A DNA stretch of 64,000 nt from Mycobacterium avium subsp. avium. Lineage in GTDB: Bacteria; Actinomycetota; Actinomycetes; Mycobacteriales; Mycobacteriaceae. A model generated the notes under the pieces. It was not told the origin of the DNA and did not search any database. It saw only the letters and a program-made list of their open reading frames with translations. Location of the stretch: positions 186,001 to 250,000 of the forward strand of contig NZ_CP046507.1 in NCBI RefSeq assembly GCF_009741445.1. The letters are read 5' to 3'. The position numbers and the translations under genes are program-made. This document shows, in pieces, positions 44,843 to 54,744 of the stretch (its first letter is position 1; each line of letters opens with the position of its first letter).

Positions 44843-46243
44843 ATGTCGAGCACCGATCCCCTCATCACGCCCGCCCGGCTGACGGGCTTCGGGCGCACCG
44901 CCCCGTCGGTGGCCCAGGTGCTCAGAACCCGCGACCCCGAGGTGATCGCCAAGGCCGTCGCCCGGGTCGCCGATTCGGGTCATTCCAAGAGCCGCGGCGT
45001 GATCGCGCGCGGGCTGGGCCGCTCCTACGGCGACAACGCCCAAAACGGCGGCGGCCTGGTGATCGACATGACCGGGCTCAACCGCATCCACTCGATCAGC
45101 GCCGACACCCGGCTGGTCGACGTCGACGCCGGCGTCAGCCTGGACCAGCTGATGAAGGCGGCGCTGCCGTTCGGGCTGTGGGTCCCGGTGCTGCCCGGCA
45201 CCCGCCAGGTCACCGTCGGCGGCGCGATCGCCTGCGACATCCATGGCAAGAACCACCACAGCGCCGGCAGCTTCGGCAACCACGTGCGCTCCATGGAGCT
45301 GCTGATGGCCGACGGCACCGTGCGCACCATCACCCCCGACGGCCCGGACGCTTCCGACGCCGAGCTGTTCTGGGCCACCGTCGGCGGCAACGGCCTGACC
45401 GGGATCGTGCTGCGCGCCACCATCGCCATGACCCCGACCGAGACGGCGTACTTCATCGCCGACGGGATGGCCACCAAGGACCTCGACGAAACCGTCGCCG
45501 TGCACCTGGACGGCAGCGAAGCCGACTACACCTACTCCAGCGCCTGGTTCGACCTGATCAGCCCGCCGCCCAAGCTCGGCCGGGCCGCGGTGAGCCGCGG
45601 CAGCCTGGCCCGGCTGGACCAGCTGCCCAAGAAGCTGGCCAAGAACCCGCTGAAATTCGATGCGCCGCAGCTGTTGACGGTGCCCGACGTGTTCCCGGTC
45701 AGCGCGATGAACAAGCTGTCGTTCATGGCGATCGGTGAGGTGTACTACCGGCTGGGCGGCACCTACACCGGCAAGATCATGAACCTGTCGCAGTTCTATC
45801 ACATGCTCGACCTGGTCAGCGGCTGGAACAATGCTTATGGCCCAAGGGGTTTCGCGCAACACCAGTTCCTGGTCCCGCCGGACGCGATGGACGAGTTCAA
45901 GGCCATCATCCGCTGGATCCAGACCCGCGGCCACTACTCGGCGCTCAACGTGTTCAAGCTTTTCGGCCCGGGCAACCGCGCGCCGCTGAGCTTCCCGATG
46001 GCCGGCTGGAACGTCGCGATGGACTTCCCCAACAAGCCCGGGGTCAACGAGTTCCTCAACGAGCTCGACAGGCGGGTCCTGCAATTCGGCGGGCGGGTGT
46101 ACACCGCCAAGGACTCCCGCACCAACGCCGAAACCTTCCACGCCATGTACCCGCGCATCGACGAGTGGATCGCGGTGCGCCGCAAGGTGGATCCGACGGG
46201 GGTGTTCGCCTCCGACATGGCCCGACGTTTGGAGCTGCTCTAG
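44843..46243 (+). CDS. dprE1: decaprenylphosphoryl-ribose oxidase DprE1
   Basis: A 466-residue FAD enzyme that oxidises the 2'-OH of DPR on the way to DPA, the sole arabinose donor. FAD-binding domain [17 protein letters not shown] and [20 protein letters not shown] (His linked to FAD) and a C-terminal substrate domain. The benzothiazinone-reactive Cys of M. tuberculosis (Cys387) is Ala392 here, within GWNVAMDF (codon 46016-46018). ATG 44843 is preferred; the longer frame upstream is inside gtrA. Directly adjacent to dprE2. Confidence 0.96.
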   Translation: MSSTDPLITPARLTGFGRTAPSVAQVLRTRDPEVIAKAVARVADSGHSKSRGVIARGLGRSYGDNAQNGGGLVIDMTGLNRIHSISADTRLVDVDAGVSLDQLMKAALPFGLWVPVLPGTRQVTVGGAIACDIHGKNHHSAGSFGNHVRSMELLMADGTVRTITPDGPDASDAELFWATVGGNGLTGIVLRATIAMTPTETAYFIADGMATKDLDETVAVHLDGSEADYTYSSAWFDLISPPPKLGRAAVSRGSLARLDQLPKKLAKNPLKFDAPQLLTVPDVFPVSAMNKLSFMAIGEVYYRLGGTYTGKIMNLSQFYHMLDLVSGWNNAYGPRGFAQHQFLVPPDAMDEFKAIIRWIQTRGHYSALNVFKLFGPGNRAPLSFPMAGWNVAMDFPNKPGVNEFLNELDRRVLQFGGRVYTAKDSRTNAETFHAMYPRIDEWIAVRRKVDPTGVFASDMARRLELL

Positions 46244-47008
46244 ATGGTGCTGGACGCCGTGGGAAATCCGCAGACCATCCTGCTGCTCGGTGGCACCTCC
46301 GAGATCGGGCTGGCCATCTGCGAGCGTTACCTGCAGAACGCGCACGCGCGAATCATCCTGGCCGCCATGCCCGGTGACCCGGGGCGGGACGCCGCGGTGG
46401 AGCAGATGAAGGCCGCCGGAGCGCGATCGGTGGAGGTGATCGACTTCGAAGCCACCGACACCGACACCCACCCCAAGATGATCGAGCAGGCGTTCGCGGG
46501 CGGTGACGTCGACGTGGCCATCGTCGCCTTCGGCATCCTCGGCGACGCCGAAGAGCTGTGGCAGGACCAGCGTAAGGCGGTGCAGGCTGCCGAAATCAAC
46601 TACACCGCAGCGGTTTCGGTGGGCGTCTTGCTCGCCGAGAAGATGCGCGGCCAGGGCTTCGGCCAGATCATCGCGATGAGCTCGGCCGCCGGCGAGCGGG
46701 TGCGGCGGTCCAACTTCGTCTACGGGTCCACCAAGGCCGGCTTGGACGGCTTCTACCTGGGCCTGGGAGAGGCGTTGCGCGAGTACGGCGTTCGCGTGCT
46801 GGTGATCCGACCCGGCCAGGTGCGGACTCGGATGAGCGCGCACGTCAAGGAAGCGCCGCTGACCGTGGACAAGGAGTACGTCGCCAACCTAGCGGTGACC
46901 GCGGCCGCAAAAGGTAAGGAATTGGTTTGGGCGCCAGCAGCATTCCGTTACGTGATGATGGTGTTGCGACACATCCCGCGCCCCATCTTCCGCAAACTGC
47001 CGATCTGA
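46244..47008 (+). CDS. dprE2: decaprenylphosphoryl-2-keto-ribose reductase DprE2
   Basis: A 254-residue SDR that reduces the DprE1 product to DPA. Cofactor motif [12 protein letters not shown], the Ser in SSAAGERV and YGSTKAG for Tyr/Lys. The first base follows the dprE1 TAG (TAGATG) without a gap, ensuring coupled production of the two enzymes. Ends 2 nt before aftA. Confidence 0.93.
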   Translation: MVLDAVGNPQTILLLGGTSEIGLAICERYLQNAHARIILAAMPGDPGRDAAVEQMKAAGARSVEVIDFEATDTDTHPKMIEQAFAGGDVDVAIVAFGILGDAEELWQDQRKAVQAAEINYTAAVSVGVLLAEKMRGQGFGQIIAMSSAAGERVRRSNFVYGSTKAGLDGFYLGLGEALREYGVRVLVIRPGQVRTRMSAHVKEAPLTVDKEYVANLAVTAAAKGKELVWAPAAFRYVMMVLRHIPRPIFRKLPI

Positions 47009-47010
47009 TC

Positions 47011-49050
47011 ATGCGTAGCGCGCTGGCCACCCTCGGCCAGATGGCCGTGGCCGTGCTGGTCGCCGTCGTCGTCGCGGTGGTGTCGCTGACCGCCATCGCC
47101 GGGGTGCAGTGGCCGGCCTTCCCGTCGTCGAATCAACTGCACGCGCTGACCACCGTCGGGCAGGTCGGTTGCCTGGCCGGTCTGGTCGCCGTCGGCTGGG
47201 TGTGGCACTCGTTCACCGGCCGAGTCCGGCGGCTCGCTCAACTGGGTGGGCTGGTGTTCGTGTCCGCGTTCACCGTGGTGACGCTCGGCATGCCGCTGGG
47301 CGCCACCAAGCTGTATTTGTTCGGCATCTCCGTCGACCAGCAGTTCCGCACCGAGTACCTGACGCGGCTGGCCGACAGTCCCGCCCTGCGCGACATGACC
47401 TATCTCGGGCTGCCGCCGTTCTACCCGCCAGGCTGGTTCTGGATCGGCGGGCGCGCGGCCGCGCTGTCCGGGACACCGGCGTGGGAGGTGTTCAAGCCGT
47501 GGGCCATCACCTCGATCACCGTCGCCGTCGCGGTGGCGCTGGTGCTGTGGTGGCGCATGGTCCGGTTCGAGTACGCGCTGATCGTCACCACCGCGACGGC
47601 GGCGGTGACGCTGGCCTACGGTTCACCCGAGCCGTACTCGGCGATGATCACCGTGCTGCTGCCGCCGGTGCTGGTGCTCACCTGGTCGGGCCTGCGCGCG
47701 CGTGAGTGCCGGGCTGGCGGGGCGCCCGGGAGCGCGGCTGGCCAGGCGCCCGAGACCGCCGAGCGTGAAACTAACTTCACGGTCGGCGCCGAGCGTGAAA
47801 CTAACTTCACGCTCGCGGCGGGCGAGACGCCGAGCGCCCCAGGCGAGACGCCGAGCGCCCCAGGCGAGACGCCGCGGAGCGGCTGGGCCGCCGTCGTCGG
47901 AGCCGGACTGTTCCTGGGCTTCACGGCCACCTGGTACACGCTGCTGTTCGGGTTCACCGCGTTCGCGGTGGGGCTGATGGCGCTGTGGCTGGCGGGCCTG
48001 CGCTGGCGGCGGCACGGGGTCCGCGCGGCGCTCGAGCCGCTGCGCCGGCTGGCCGTCATCGTCGGCATCGCGGTCGCGATCGGGTGCACCACCTGGCTGC
48101 CGTTCCTGGTTCGCGCGGCCCGCAATCCGGTCAGCAACACCGGCAGCGCCCAGCACTACCTGCCGGCCGACGGCGCCGAGCTGACCTTCCCGATGCTGCA
48201 GTTCACGCTGCTCGGCGTCGTCTGCATGGCGGGCACGCTGTGGCTGGTGCTGCGCGCCCGCGCGTCGGTGCGCGCGGGCGCCCTGGCCATCGGCGTGCTG
48301 GCCGTCTACCTGTGGTCGCTGCTGTCCATGCTCACCACGCTGGCCCGCACCACGCTGCTGTCCTTCCGGCTGCAGCCGACGCTGAGCGTGCTGTTGGTGG
48401 CGGCCGGGGCGTTCGGGCTCGTGGAGGCCGCGCTCGCACTGCGGCGCCGAAGCCGCGCCGTCATCCCGGTGGCCGGCGCGATCGGGCTGGCCGCGGCCAT
48501 CGCGTTCAGCCAGGACATCCCCGACGTGCTGCGGCCGGACCTGACCATCGCCTACACCGACACCGACGGCCACGGGCAGCGCGGCGACCGGCGGCCGCCC
48601 AGCGCGGAGAAGTTCTACGCCAGCATCGACGACGTCATCACCCGCGAGACCGGCCGGCCCCGCGACCAGACCGTGGTGATGACCGCCGACTACAGCTTCC
48701 TGTCCTTCTACCCCTACTGGGGATTCCAGGGGCTGACCTCGCACTACGCCAACCCGCTCGCGCAGTTCGACCTGCGGGCCGCGCAGATCGACAAGTGGTC
48801 CAAGCTCAAGACCGCCGACGAGTTGCTGCACGCCCTGGACACCTGCCCATGGCCGCCGCCGACGGTGTTTTTGATGCGCCACGGCGCGAACAACACCTAC
48901 ACCCTGCGGCTGGCCGAGGACGTCTACCCCAACCAGCCCAACGTGCGGCGCTACACCGTCGAGCTGCGCGCCGCGCTGTTCGACAGCCCGCGGTTCGCGG
49001 TCCACCGCGTCGGCCCCTTCGTGCTGGCCGTCCGCAAGCCGGCGGCGTAA
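47011..49050 (+). CDS. aftA: arabinofuranosyltransferase AftA
   Basis: A 679-residue GT-C enzyme that transfers the first Araf from DPA to galactan. About 11 transmembrane helices, with a C-terminal exterior domain from about residue 500. It is about 36 residues longer than the M. tuberculosis protein; the difference is an inserted loop near residues 230-285 built from two kinds of short DNA repeat (47758-47817 and 47821-47874). ATG 47011 is chosen; an earlier frame start lies inside dprE2. Ends 6 nt before embC. Confidence 0.92.
   Translation: MRSALATLGQMAVAVLVAVVVAVVSLTAIAGVQWPAFPSSNQLHALTTVGQVGCLAGLVAVGWVWHSFTGRVRRLAQLGGLVFVSAFTVVTLGMPLGATKLYLFGISVDQQFRTEYLTRLADSPALRDMTYLGLPPFYPPGWFWIGGRAAALSGTPAWEVFKPWAITSITVAVAVALVLWWRMVRFEYALIVTTATAAVTLAYGSPEPYSAMITVLLPPVLVLTWSGLRARECRAGGAPGSAAGQAPETAERETNFTVGAERETNFTLAAGETPSAPGETPSAPGETPRSGWAAVVGAGLFLGFTATWYTLLFGFTAFAVGLMALWLAGLRWRRHGVRAALEPLRRLAVIVGIAVAIGCTTWLPFLVRAARNPVSNTGSAQHYLPADGAELTFPMLQFTLLGVVCMAGTLWLVLRARASVRAGALAIGVLAVYLWSLLSMLTTLARTTLLSFRLQPTLSVLLVAAGAFGLVEAALALRRRSRAVIPVAGAIGLAAAIAFSQDIPDVLRPDLTIAYTDTDGHGQRGDRRPPSAEKFYASIDDVITRETGRPRDQTVVMTADYSFLSFYPYWGFQGLTSHYANPLAQFDLRAAQIDKWSKLKTADELLHALDTCPWPPPTVFLMRHGANNTYTLRLAEDVYPNQPNVRRYTVELRAALFDSPRFAVHRVGPFVLAVRKPAA
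47758..47874. repeat. 30-bp and 21-bp in-frame tandem repeats inside aftA
   Basis: Two 30-nt units (47758-47787, 47788-47817) share the palindrome-like CGTGAAACTAACTTCACG and encode AERETNFT twice. Two and a half 21-nt units (47821-47841, 47842-47862, then 47863-47874) encode GETPSAP twice and GETP. All steps keep the frame. The palindrome resembles dispersed intergenic elements of mycobacteria. Confidence 0.8.
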
Positions 49051-49056
49051 CGACTG

Positions 49057-52000
49057 ATGAGCACCGACACCGGGTCCCGCATCGCCGAAGAACTAGCATC
49101 TAGCTCCGTGCACGACACGGAGGCAAATCACCGGATCGCTCGGTGGGTTGCCTCTGTCGCGGGGCTGCTCGGGGTGCTGCTGGCGGTGGCCACCCCGCTG
49201 TTGCCGGTCGACCAGACCACCGCCCAGCTGAACTGGCCCCAAAACGGCAGCTTCGGCAGCGTGGAGGCGCCGCTGATCGGTTACGTGGCCACCGATTTGA
49301 ACATCACCGTCCCGTGCCAGGCCGCCGCCGGGCTGGCCGGCCGGGGCAACCCCGGCAAGACGGTGTTGTTGTCGACGGTGCCCAAGCAGGCGCCCAAGGC
49401 GGTCGACCGCGGGCTGCTGATCGTGCGGGCCAACGACGACCTGGTGCTGGTGGTGCGCAACGTCCCGGTGGTGACGGCCCCGCTGAGCCAGGTGCTGGGC
49501 CCGGCCTGCCAGCGGTTGACCTTCACCGCGCACGCCGACAAGGTCACCGCCGAGTTCGTCGGGCTCACCCAGGGCCCCAACACCGAGCATCCCGGCGCGC
49601 CGCTGCGCGGCGAGAAGAGCGGCTATGACTTCCGGCCGCAGATCGTCGGCGTCTTCACCGACCTGAGCGGACCGGCGCCGCCGGGCCTGAGCTTCTCGGC
49701 GACCATCGACACCCGCTACAGCAGCAGCCCCACCCCGCTGAAGATGGCCGCGATGATCCTCGGCCTGGTGCTGACCGGCGCGGCGCTGGTCGCGCTGCAC
49801 ATCCTGGACACCGCCGACGGCACCCGGCACCGCCGCTTCCTGCCTGCCCGCTGGTGGTCGATCGGCGGGCTGGACGCGCTGGTCATCGCCGTGCTGACGT
49901 GGTGGCATTTCGTCGGCGCCAACACCTCCGACGACGGCTACATCCTGACCATGGCCCGGGTGTCCGAGCACGCCGGCTACATGGCCAACTACTACCGCTG
50001 GTTCGGCACGCCCGAGGCGCCGTTCGGCTGGTACTACGACCTGCTGGCGCTGTGGGCGCACGTCAGCACCACCAGCATCTGGATGCGGCTGCCCACCCTG
50101 GCGATGGCGTTGACCTGCTGGTGGGTGATCAGCCGCGAGGTGATGCCGCGGCTGGGTCACGCCGTCAAGCAGAACCGGGCGGCGGCCTGGACGGCGGCGG
50201 GCATGTTCCTGGCGGTGTGGCTGCCACTGGACAACGGCCTGCGGCCCGAGCCGATCATCGCCCTGGGCATCCTGCTGACCTGGTGCTCGGTGGAACGCGC
50301 GGTGGCCACCAGCCGGCTGCTGCCGGTCGCGGTCGCCTGCATCATCGGCGCGCTGACCCTGTTCTCCGGGCCGACGGGCATCGCCTCGATCGGCGCGCTG
50401 CTGGTCGCGATCGGGCCGCTGCGCACGATCCTGCACCGCCGGATCACGCGATTCGGCGCGCTCCCGCTGATCGCGCCCCTGCTGGCCGCGGCCACCGTCA
50501 CCGCCATCCTGATCTTCCGCGACCAGACGCTGGCCGGCGAGGTTCAGGCCAGCATGCTCAAGCGCGCCGTCGGGCCCAGCCTGAGCTGGTTCGACGAACA
50601 CATCCGCTACGAGCGGCTGTTCATGGCCAGCCCGGACGGGTCGGTCGCCCGCCGCTTCGCCGTACTGGCGCTGGTGCTCGCGCTCGCGGTGACCGTCGCA
50701 ATGTCGTTGCGCAAGGGCCGAATTCCCGGCACCGCCACCGGGCCGAGCCGGCGCATCGTCGGGATCACCATCATCTCGTTCGTCGCGATGATGTTCACCC
50801 CCACCAAATGGACGCACCACTTCGGGGTGTTCGCCGGGCTGGCCGGGCCGCTGGGTGCGCTGGCCGCGGTCGCGGTGACCGCGGCGGCGATGCGGTCCCG
50901 GCGCAACCGCACCGTCTACGCCGCCGTGGTGCTGTTTTTGGTGGCACTGTCGTTCGCCAGCGTCAACGGCTGGTGGTACGTCTCGAATTTCGGGGTGCCG
51001 TGGTCGAATGCGTTCCCGGCGTGGCATTACGCGTTCGCCACCGCGCTGCTCGGACTGACCGTGCTGGTGCTGCTGCTGGCGGCCTGGTTCCATTTCGTGG
51101 CGCCCGACGACGGCCCGCCGAAAACCCGCTGGGGGGCGCGGCTGGCCGGAATCATCCAGTCCCCCTTGGCAATTGCGACCTGGGCGCTGGTGGTGTTCGA
51201 GGTGGCGTCGCTGACCTTGGCGATGACGGACCAGTATCCGGCGTGGTCGGTCGGCCGCTCCAATTTGCAGGCGTTGACCGGGAAGACGTGCGGCCTGGCC
51301 GAGGACGTGCTGGTGGAACAGGACCCCAGCGCCGGCCTGCTGTCGCCGGTCGGCGGCCCGGCCGGCTCGTCGGCAGCCGACGCGCTGGGCGCGGGTTTGT
51401 CGGAAGCCTTCACCGCCAACGGGATTCCCGCCGACGTGCGCGCCGACCCGGTGATGGAACGCCCGGGTGACCGCAGCTTCGTCAACGACGAGGAGAAAAC
51501 CGGCAGCAACCAGGCCGGCACCGAGGGCGGCACCACCCCGGCGCCGGGGATCAACGGGTCGTCGGCCCAGCTGCCGTTCAACCTCGACCCGGCGCGCACG
51601 CCGGTGCTGGGCAGCTGGCGCTCCGGCATCCAGGTGCCCGCCCACCTGCGGTCCGGCTGGTACCGGCTGCCCGCCCGCGACAAGGCGCGGCCGCTGCTGG
51701 TGGTCAGCGCGGCCGGGCGTTTCGACCCGCGCGAGGTCCAGGTGCAGTGGGCCACCGACGAGCAGGCGGCCGGCGGGCACCCGGGCGGCTCGTTCCAATT
51801 CGCCGACGTCGGCGCGTCACCGGCCTGGCGCAACCTGCGGTTGCCGCTGTCGGCGATCCCGGCCGCCGCCACCCAGGTCCGGTTGGTCGCCGACGACGAA
51901 GACCTGGCCCCGCAGCATTGGATTGCGCTGACGCCGCCGCGTATTCCCCAGCTGCGCACCCTGCAGGACGTGGTGGGGTCGAAGGACCCGGTGTTCCTGG

Positions 52001-52332
52001 ACTGGCTGGTCGGCCTGGCCTTCCCCTGCCAGCGGCCGTTCGGCCATCAGAACGGCGTGGACGAGACGCCGAAATGGCGCATCCTGCCGGACCGATTCGG
52101 CGCCGAGGCCAACTCGCCGGTGATGGACAACAACGGCGGCGGCCCGCTGGGCGTCACCGAGCTGCTGGCCAAGGCCACCACCATGGCCACCTACTTGAAG
52201 GACGACTGGTCCCGCGACTGGGGCTCGCTGCAACGGCTGACCCCGTACTATCCCGACGCCCGGCCCGCCCAGCTGCTGCTGGGCACGGCGACGCGCAGCG
52301 GGCTGTGGAACCCCGCGCCGCTGCGGCACTGA
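49057..52332 (+). CDS. embC: arabinosyltransferase EmbC
   Basis: A 1091-residue GT-C arabinosyltransferase that elongates LAM arabinan; target of ethambutol. Membrane half with 13-15 helices; the GANTSDDGYI loop carries the catalytic acidic pair, followed by the chain-length region, FTPTKWTHHFG, and C-terminal carbohydrate-binding domains from about residue 720. Near full identity to M. tuberculosis EmbC in the conserved blocks. A hairpin follows the stop. Separated from embA by three genes. Confidence 0.97.
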   Translation: MSTDTGSRIAEELASSSVHDTEANHRIARWVASVAGLLGVLLAVATPLLPVDQTTAQLNWPQNGSFGSVEAPLIGYVATDLNITVPCQAAAGLAGRGNPGKTVLLSTVPKQAPKAVDRGLLIVRANDDLVLVVRNVPVVTAPLSQVLGPACQRLTFTAHADKVTAEFVGLTQGPNTEHPGAPLRGEKSGYDFRPQIVGVFTDLSGPAPPGLSFSATIDTRYSSSPTPLKMAAMILGLVLTGAALVALHILDTADGTRHRRFLPARWWSIGGLDALVIAVLTWWHFVGANTSDDGYILTMARVSEHAGYMANYYRWFGTPEAPFGWYYDLLALWAHVSTTSIWMRLPTLAMALTCWWVISREVMPRLGHAVKQNRAAAWTAAGMFLAVWLPLDNGLRPEPIIALGILLTWCSVERAVATSRLLPVAVACIIGALTLFSGPTGIASIGALLVAIGPLRTILHRRITRFGALPLIAPLLAAATVTAILIFRDQTLAGEVQASMLKRAVGPSLSWFDEHIRYERLFMASPDGSVARRFAVLALVLALAVTVAMSLRKGRIPGTATGPSRRIVGITIISFVAMMFTPTKWTHHFGVFAGLAGPLGALAAVAVTAAAMRSRRNRTVYAAVVLFLVALSFASVNGWWYVSNFGVPWSNAFPAWHYAFATALLGLTVLVLLLAAWFHFVAPDDGPPKTRWGARLAGIIQSPLAIATWALVVFEVASLTLAMTDQYPAWSVGRSNLQALTGKTCGLAEDVLVEQDPSAGLLSPVGGPAGSSAADALGAGLSEAFTANGIPADVRADPVMERPGDRSFVNDEEKTGSNQAGTEGGTTPAPGINGSSAQLPFNLDPARTPVLGSWRSGIQVPAHLRSGWYRLPARDKARPLLVVSAAGRFDPREVQVQWATDEQAAGGHPGGSFQFADVGASPAWRNLRLPLSAIPAAATQVRLVADDEDLAPQHWIALTPPRIPQLRTLQDVVGSKDPVFLDWLVGLAFPCQRPFGHQNGVDETPKWRILPDRFGAEANSPVMDNNGGGPLGVTELLAKATTMATYLKDDWSRDWGSLQRLTPYYPDARPAQLLLGTATRSGLWNPAPLRH

Positions 52333-52335
52333 CGA

Positions 52336-52377
52336 ACGCTGCCCCGCCTCCGGCGACAGCCAAAAACGGGGCAGCGT
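52336..52377. terminator. putative hairpin terminator after embC
   Basis: ACGCTGCCCCG (52336-52346) pairs perfectly with CGGGGCAGCGT (52367-52377) across a 20-nt loop. It begins 3 nt after the embC stop and lies between convergent genes, so it can end both transcripts. There is no U tract, as is common in mycobacteria. Confidence 0.6.
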
Positions 52378-52390
52378 CAGCGATTTCAGA

Positions 52391-52603
52391 TCACGGAACC
52401 GAGGCCCGCAGCGGGTGGGTGAGCGCCCAGCCCGGGTTCAAGAAGTTGGCGGCGTAGTGACGCACCGGGTGCAGCGGTCCGCTGTGCGGGACGTACGGGC
52501 TCGCCGAGGCGACGGCCGGCATCAGCGAACCGGCGATGGACAAGCCGATGGCGCCCAACCCGACACCCGCGGCGATGCGGAGCTTGGAGACCTTCTCCTT
52601 CAT
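52391..52603 (-). CDS. 70-residue secreted peptide
   Basis: A small exported protein: basic start (MKEKVSKLRIAAG), hydrophobic core, cleavage after about ASAS, and a mature part of roughly 40 residues rich in Pro and His (PHSGPLHPVRHY). ATG 52603 is chosen because it begins the signal peptide, and AGGAAT lies upstream; the longer frame has no support. Unknown function; found between embC and the isomerase-like gene. Confidence 0.68.
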   Translation of the reverse strand: MKEKVSKLRIAAGVGLGAIGLSIAGSLMPAVASASPYVPHSGPLHPVRHYAANFLNPGWALTHPLRASVP

Positions 52604-52785
52604 GGTGATTCCTATCTGCCGTATTTCTCTAGGGCCGGTCGCGCCGACCGGCAACACCAGGTTGCGACGGCCGGCTTGCCGGACGGTCGAGAGATTCTTG
52701 GGAAATCCTTGCGTCCCCGGTAGCGCCCTTGAGGCCGGGCGGCCGTCGGCCTAGGTTTGGCGTTTGTGAGCACCGGCCGACCGCG

Positions 52786-53409
52786 ATGACCTCCGAGCTG
52801 ATGGCGATGGCCCGCGCCGAGCGGGCCGACCTCGCCGAATTCCTGGCCACCCTGGGGCCGCGGGATTGGGAGGCGCCCAGCCTGTGCAGCCGGTGGAGCG
52901 TGAAAGACGTTGTCGCCCATGTGATCAGCTATGAAGAGCTGGGGGCTTTCGGGTTGCTGAAACGCTTCGCCAAGGGCTGGGTGGTGCGGGCCAACCAGGT
53001 GGGCGTCGACGAGTTCGCGGACCTGACGCCGCAACAGCTGCTGGAGTTCCTGCGCGAGCACCTCGAACCGCGGGGATTGACAGCGGGTTTCGGCGGAATG
53101 ATCGCACTGGTCGACGGGACGATTCATCACCAGGACATCCGCCGCGCGCTGGGCCGGCCGCGGGTGGTGCCGCCGGACCGGCTGCAGCGGGTGCTGTCGC
53201 TGGTGCCCGGCAATCCCAGGCTCGGTGCGGGGCGACGGATCCGGGGCCTGCGACTGCGCGCCACCGACATCGACTGGACGCACGGCGACGGGCCGCAGGT
53301 GAGCGGGCCCGGCGAGGCGCTGCTGATGGCGATGTCGGGGCGCCCGGCCGCGCTGGCAGATCTGGACGGGCCTGGGCGCGCCACGCTGGCCGCCCGGCTC
53401 GGCCAATAG
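52786..53409 (+). CDS. maleylpyruvate isomerase-family (DinB-like) protein
   Basis: A 207-residue helical protein of the mycothiol-dependent maleylpyruvate isomerase N-terminal type: LCSRWSVKDVVAHVISYEE carries a metal His, and DGTIHHQDIRRALG the second and third, followed by a C-terminal domain. ATG 52786 is preferred although the ribosome site is weak. It ends 3 nt before the embR stop (convergent). Enzymatic substrate unknown; a thiol-transfer role is possible. Confidence 0.78.
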   Translation: MTSELMAMARAERADLAEFLATLGPRDWEAPSLCSRWSVKDVVAHVISYEELGAFGLLKRFAKGWVVRANQVGVDEFADLTPQQLLEFLREHLEPRGLTAGFGGMIALVDGTIHHQDIRRALGRPRVVPPDRLQRVLSLVPGNPRLGAGRRIRGLRLRATDIDWTHGDGPQVSGPGEALLMAMSGRPAALADLDGPGRATLAARLGQ

Positions 53410-53412
53410 CGT

Positions 53413-54567
53413 TCAGGCGGGCCGGATTTCGAAGACGAACTCGGAGTTGCCGATGCGGATGTGGTCACCGTCGACCAGGGTGGCGCTGCGCTGCACCCGC
53501 CGGCCCCGCACCTGGACGCCGTTGGTCGATTTCATGTCGGTGATCAGGAAATCCGTTCCGGTGTCGATGATGACGGCATGGTGGCGGCTGACCTCGGTGT
53601 CGTCCAGCACGATCTCGTTGTCGTCGAGCCGGCCGATCCGGGTGGTCACCCCGTTGAGCTGATAGTGGCGCCCGGCCTTGTCCCGCAACCGGGCGACGAC
53701 GGGATTGTCGACCACCGCCGCCGCCGACTCGGACCGCACCGTGCTCTGCTTGTGGGTGCTCAGCATCGCCCGCCTGGCGGCCTTCCCGGGCTGGCCGGGC
53801 CCGAGCGGCTCCTGGCGCAGGATGCGCTGCTGCAGCGCCTTGACGGTGGGCCCCGGGTCGATGCCCAGCCCCTCGGCCAGCGCGGTCTTGAGCCGCCGGT
53901 AGGCGCCGAGCGCATCGGATTGGCGTTCGGTGACGTAGTAGGCGGTGATCAGTTGCGCCCACAGCGGTTCGCGGTAGGGATGCTGGGCGACCAGCGCCTC
54001 GAGCTCCCCGATCACGCCATCGGCGCGCCCGCAGGCGATCTCGGCCTCGGCGCGGGCGGTGTGCGCCGCGACGCGCTCCTCGAGCAGCAGGTTGGCGAAC
54101 GCGTCGACGAACGCGAAGTTGTGGAGATCGTCGAGCACCGGTCCGCGCCATTCGCGCAGCGCCGCCGCCAGGTGGCCGCTGGCCTCCTCGAAGCGTCCCC
54201 GGCTGGCGGCCTGCACCCCCGCGGTCTTGTGCCCGCGGAAGCGTCCCAGGTCGCAGTCCGCGTCGGCGACGTTGAGCTGGTAGCCGGGCGGGACACTGGC
54301 CAGCAACCCGTTGGGGTTGGGCAACGCGCTGCGCAGCAGCCGGCGCAGGGTGGACACATAGGACTGGATGCTGGTGCGCGCCGCCGGCACCGGCGCCGCG
54401 CCCCACACCCCGTCGATCAACGCGTCGACGGACACCGGCCGGTTGCGGTGGATCAGCAGCATGGCCAGCACCGCCCGCCGTTTGGGCGCACCCAACGGCA
54501 GCTGGGCGCCGCCGGCGGTCACCGACAACGGACCCAGGACACCGAACCCCAGACCTGCGTTCGCCAC
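53413..54567 (-). CDS. embR: transcriptional regulator EmbR
   Basis: A 384-residue SARP-type regulator: winged helix (residues 1-100, LGAPKRRAVLAMLL), bacterial transcriptional activation domain (about 100-260) and a C-terminal FHA domain (IGRLDDNEIVLDDTEVSRHHAVI) that binds phospho-Thr of PknH-type kinases. GTG at 54567 with GAGGAGG upstream. Divergent from embA across 177 nt; in M. avium this is the known place, and EmbR activates the emb genes. Confidence 0.95.
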   Translation of the reverse strand: MANAGLGFGVLGPLSVTAGGAQLPLGAPKRRAVLAMLLIHRNRPVSVDALIDGVWGAAPVPAARTSIQSYVSTLRRLLRSALPNPNGLLASVPPGYQLNVADADCDLGRFRGHKTAGVQAASRGRFEEASGHLAAALREWRGPVLDDLHNFAFVDAFANLLLEERVAAHTARAEAEIACGRADGVIGELEALVAQHPYREPLWAQLITAYYVTERQSDALGAYRRLKTALAEGLGIDPGPTVKALQQRILRQEPLGPGQPGKAARRAMLSTHKQSTVRSESAAAVVDNPVVARLRDKAGRHYQLNGVTTRIGRLDDNEIVLDDTEVSRHHAVIIDTGTDFLITDMKSTNGVQVRGRRVQRSATLVDGDHIRIGNSEFVFEIRPA

Positions 54568-54730
54568 GCGCTGTCAGCCTCCTCAGCAGTCCATTTTGAC
54601 CGCACGCACGCGGCGAATGCTGAATTGGCGGGCGGATGTTCGCTGTGAATCACCCCCGGGTTCGCACCGGCGCGCGGCGGAGATCGCCCCCGCGCAGCCC
54701 CGCATCCCGGGCGGACAAAGCCGCGTCGCT

Positions 54731-54736
54731 TACGAT
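54731..54736 (+). promoter_or_regulatory. putative -10 of embA, leaderless
   Basis: TACGAT ends 8 nt before the embA GTG, consistent with a leaderless embAB transcript. The 177-nt divergent gap to embR must hold the EmbR site; no clear inverted repeat stands out. Confidence 0.45.
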
Positions 54737-54744
54737 CGAGCCTC

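Noticed and set aside
49093..51798. 901-residue open frame antisense to embC
   Set aside because: It is the mirror of a very GC-rich gene with conserved product; the translated antisense is low-complexity Arg/Gln/Gly/His and no known family.
52336..52377. embC hairpin as a riboswitch or small RNA
   Set aside because: A plain perfect stem between convergent stop codons fits a terminator better; no further conserved fold is visible.
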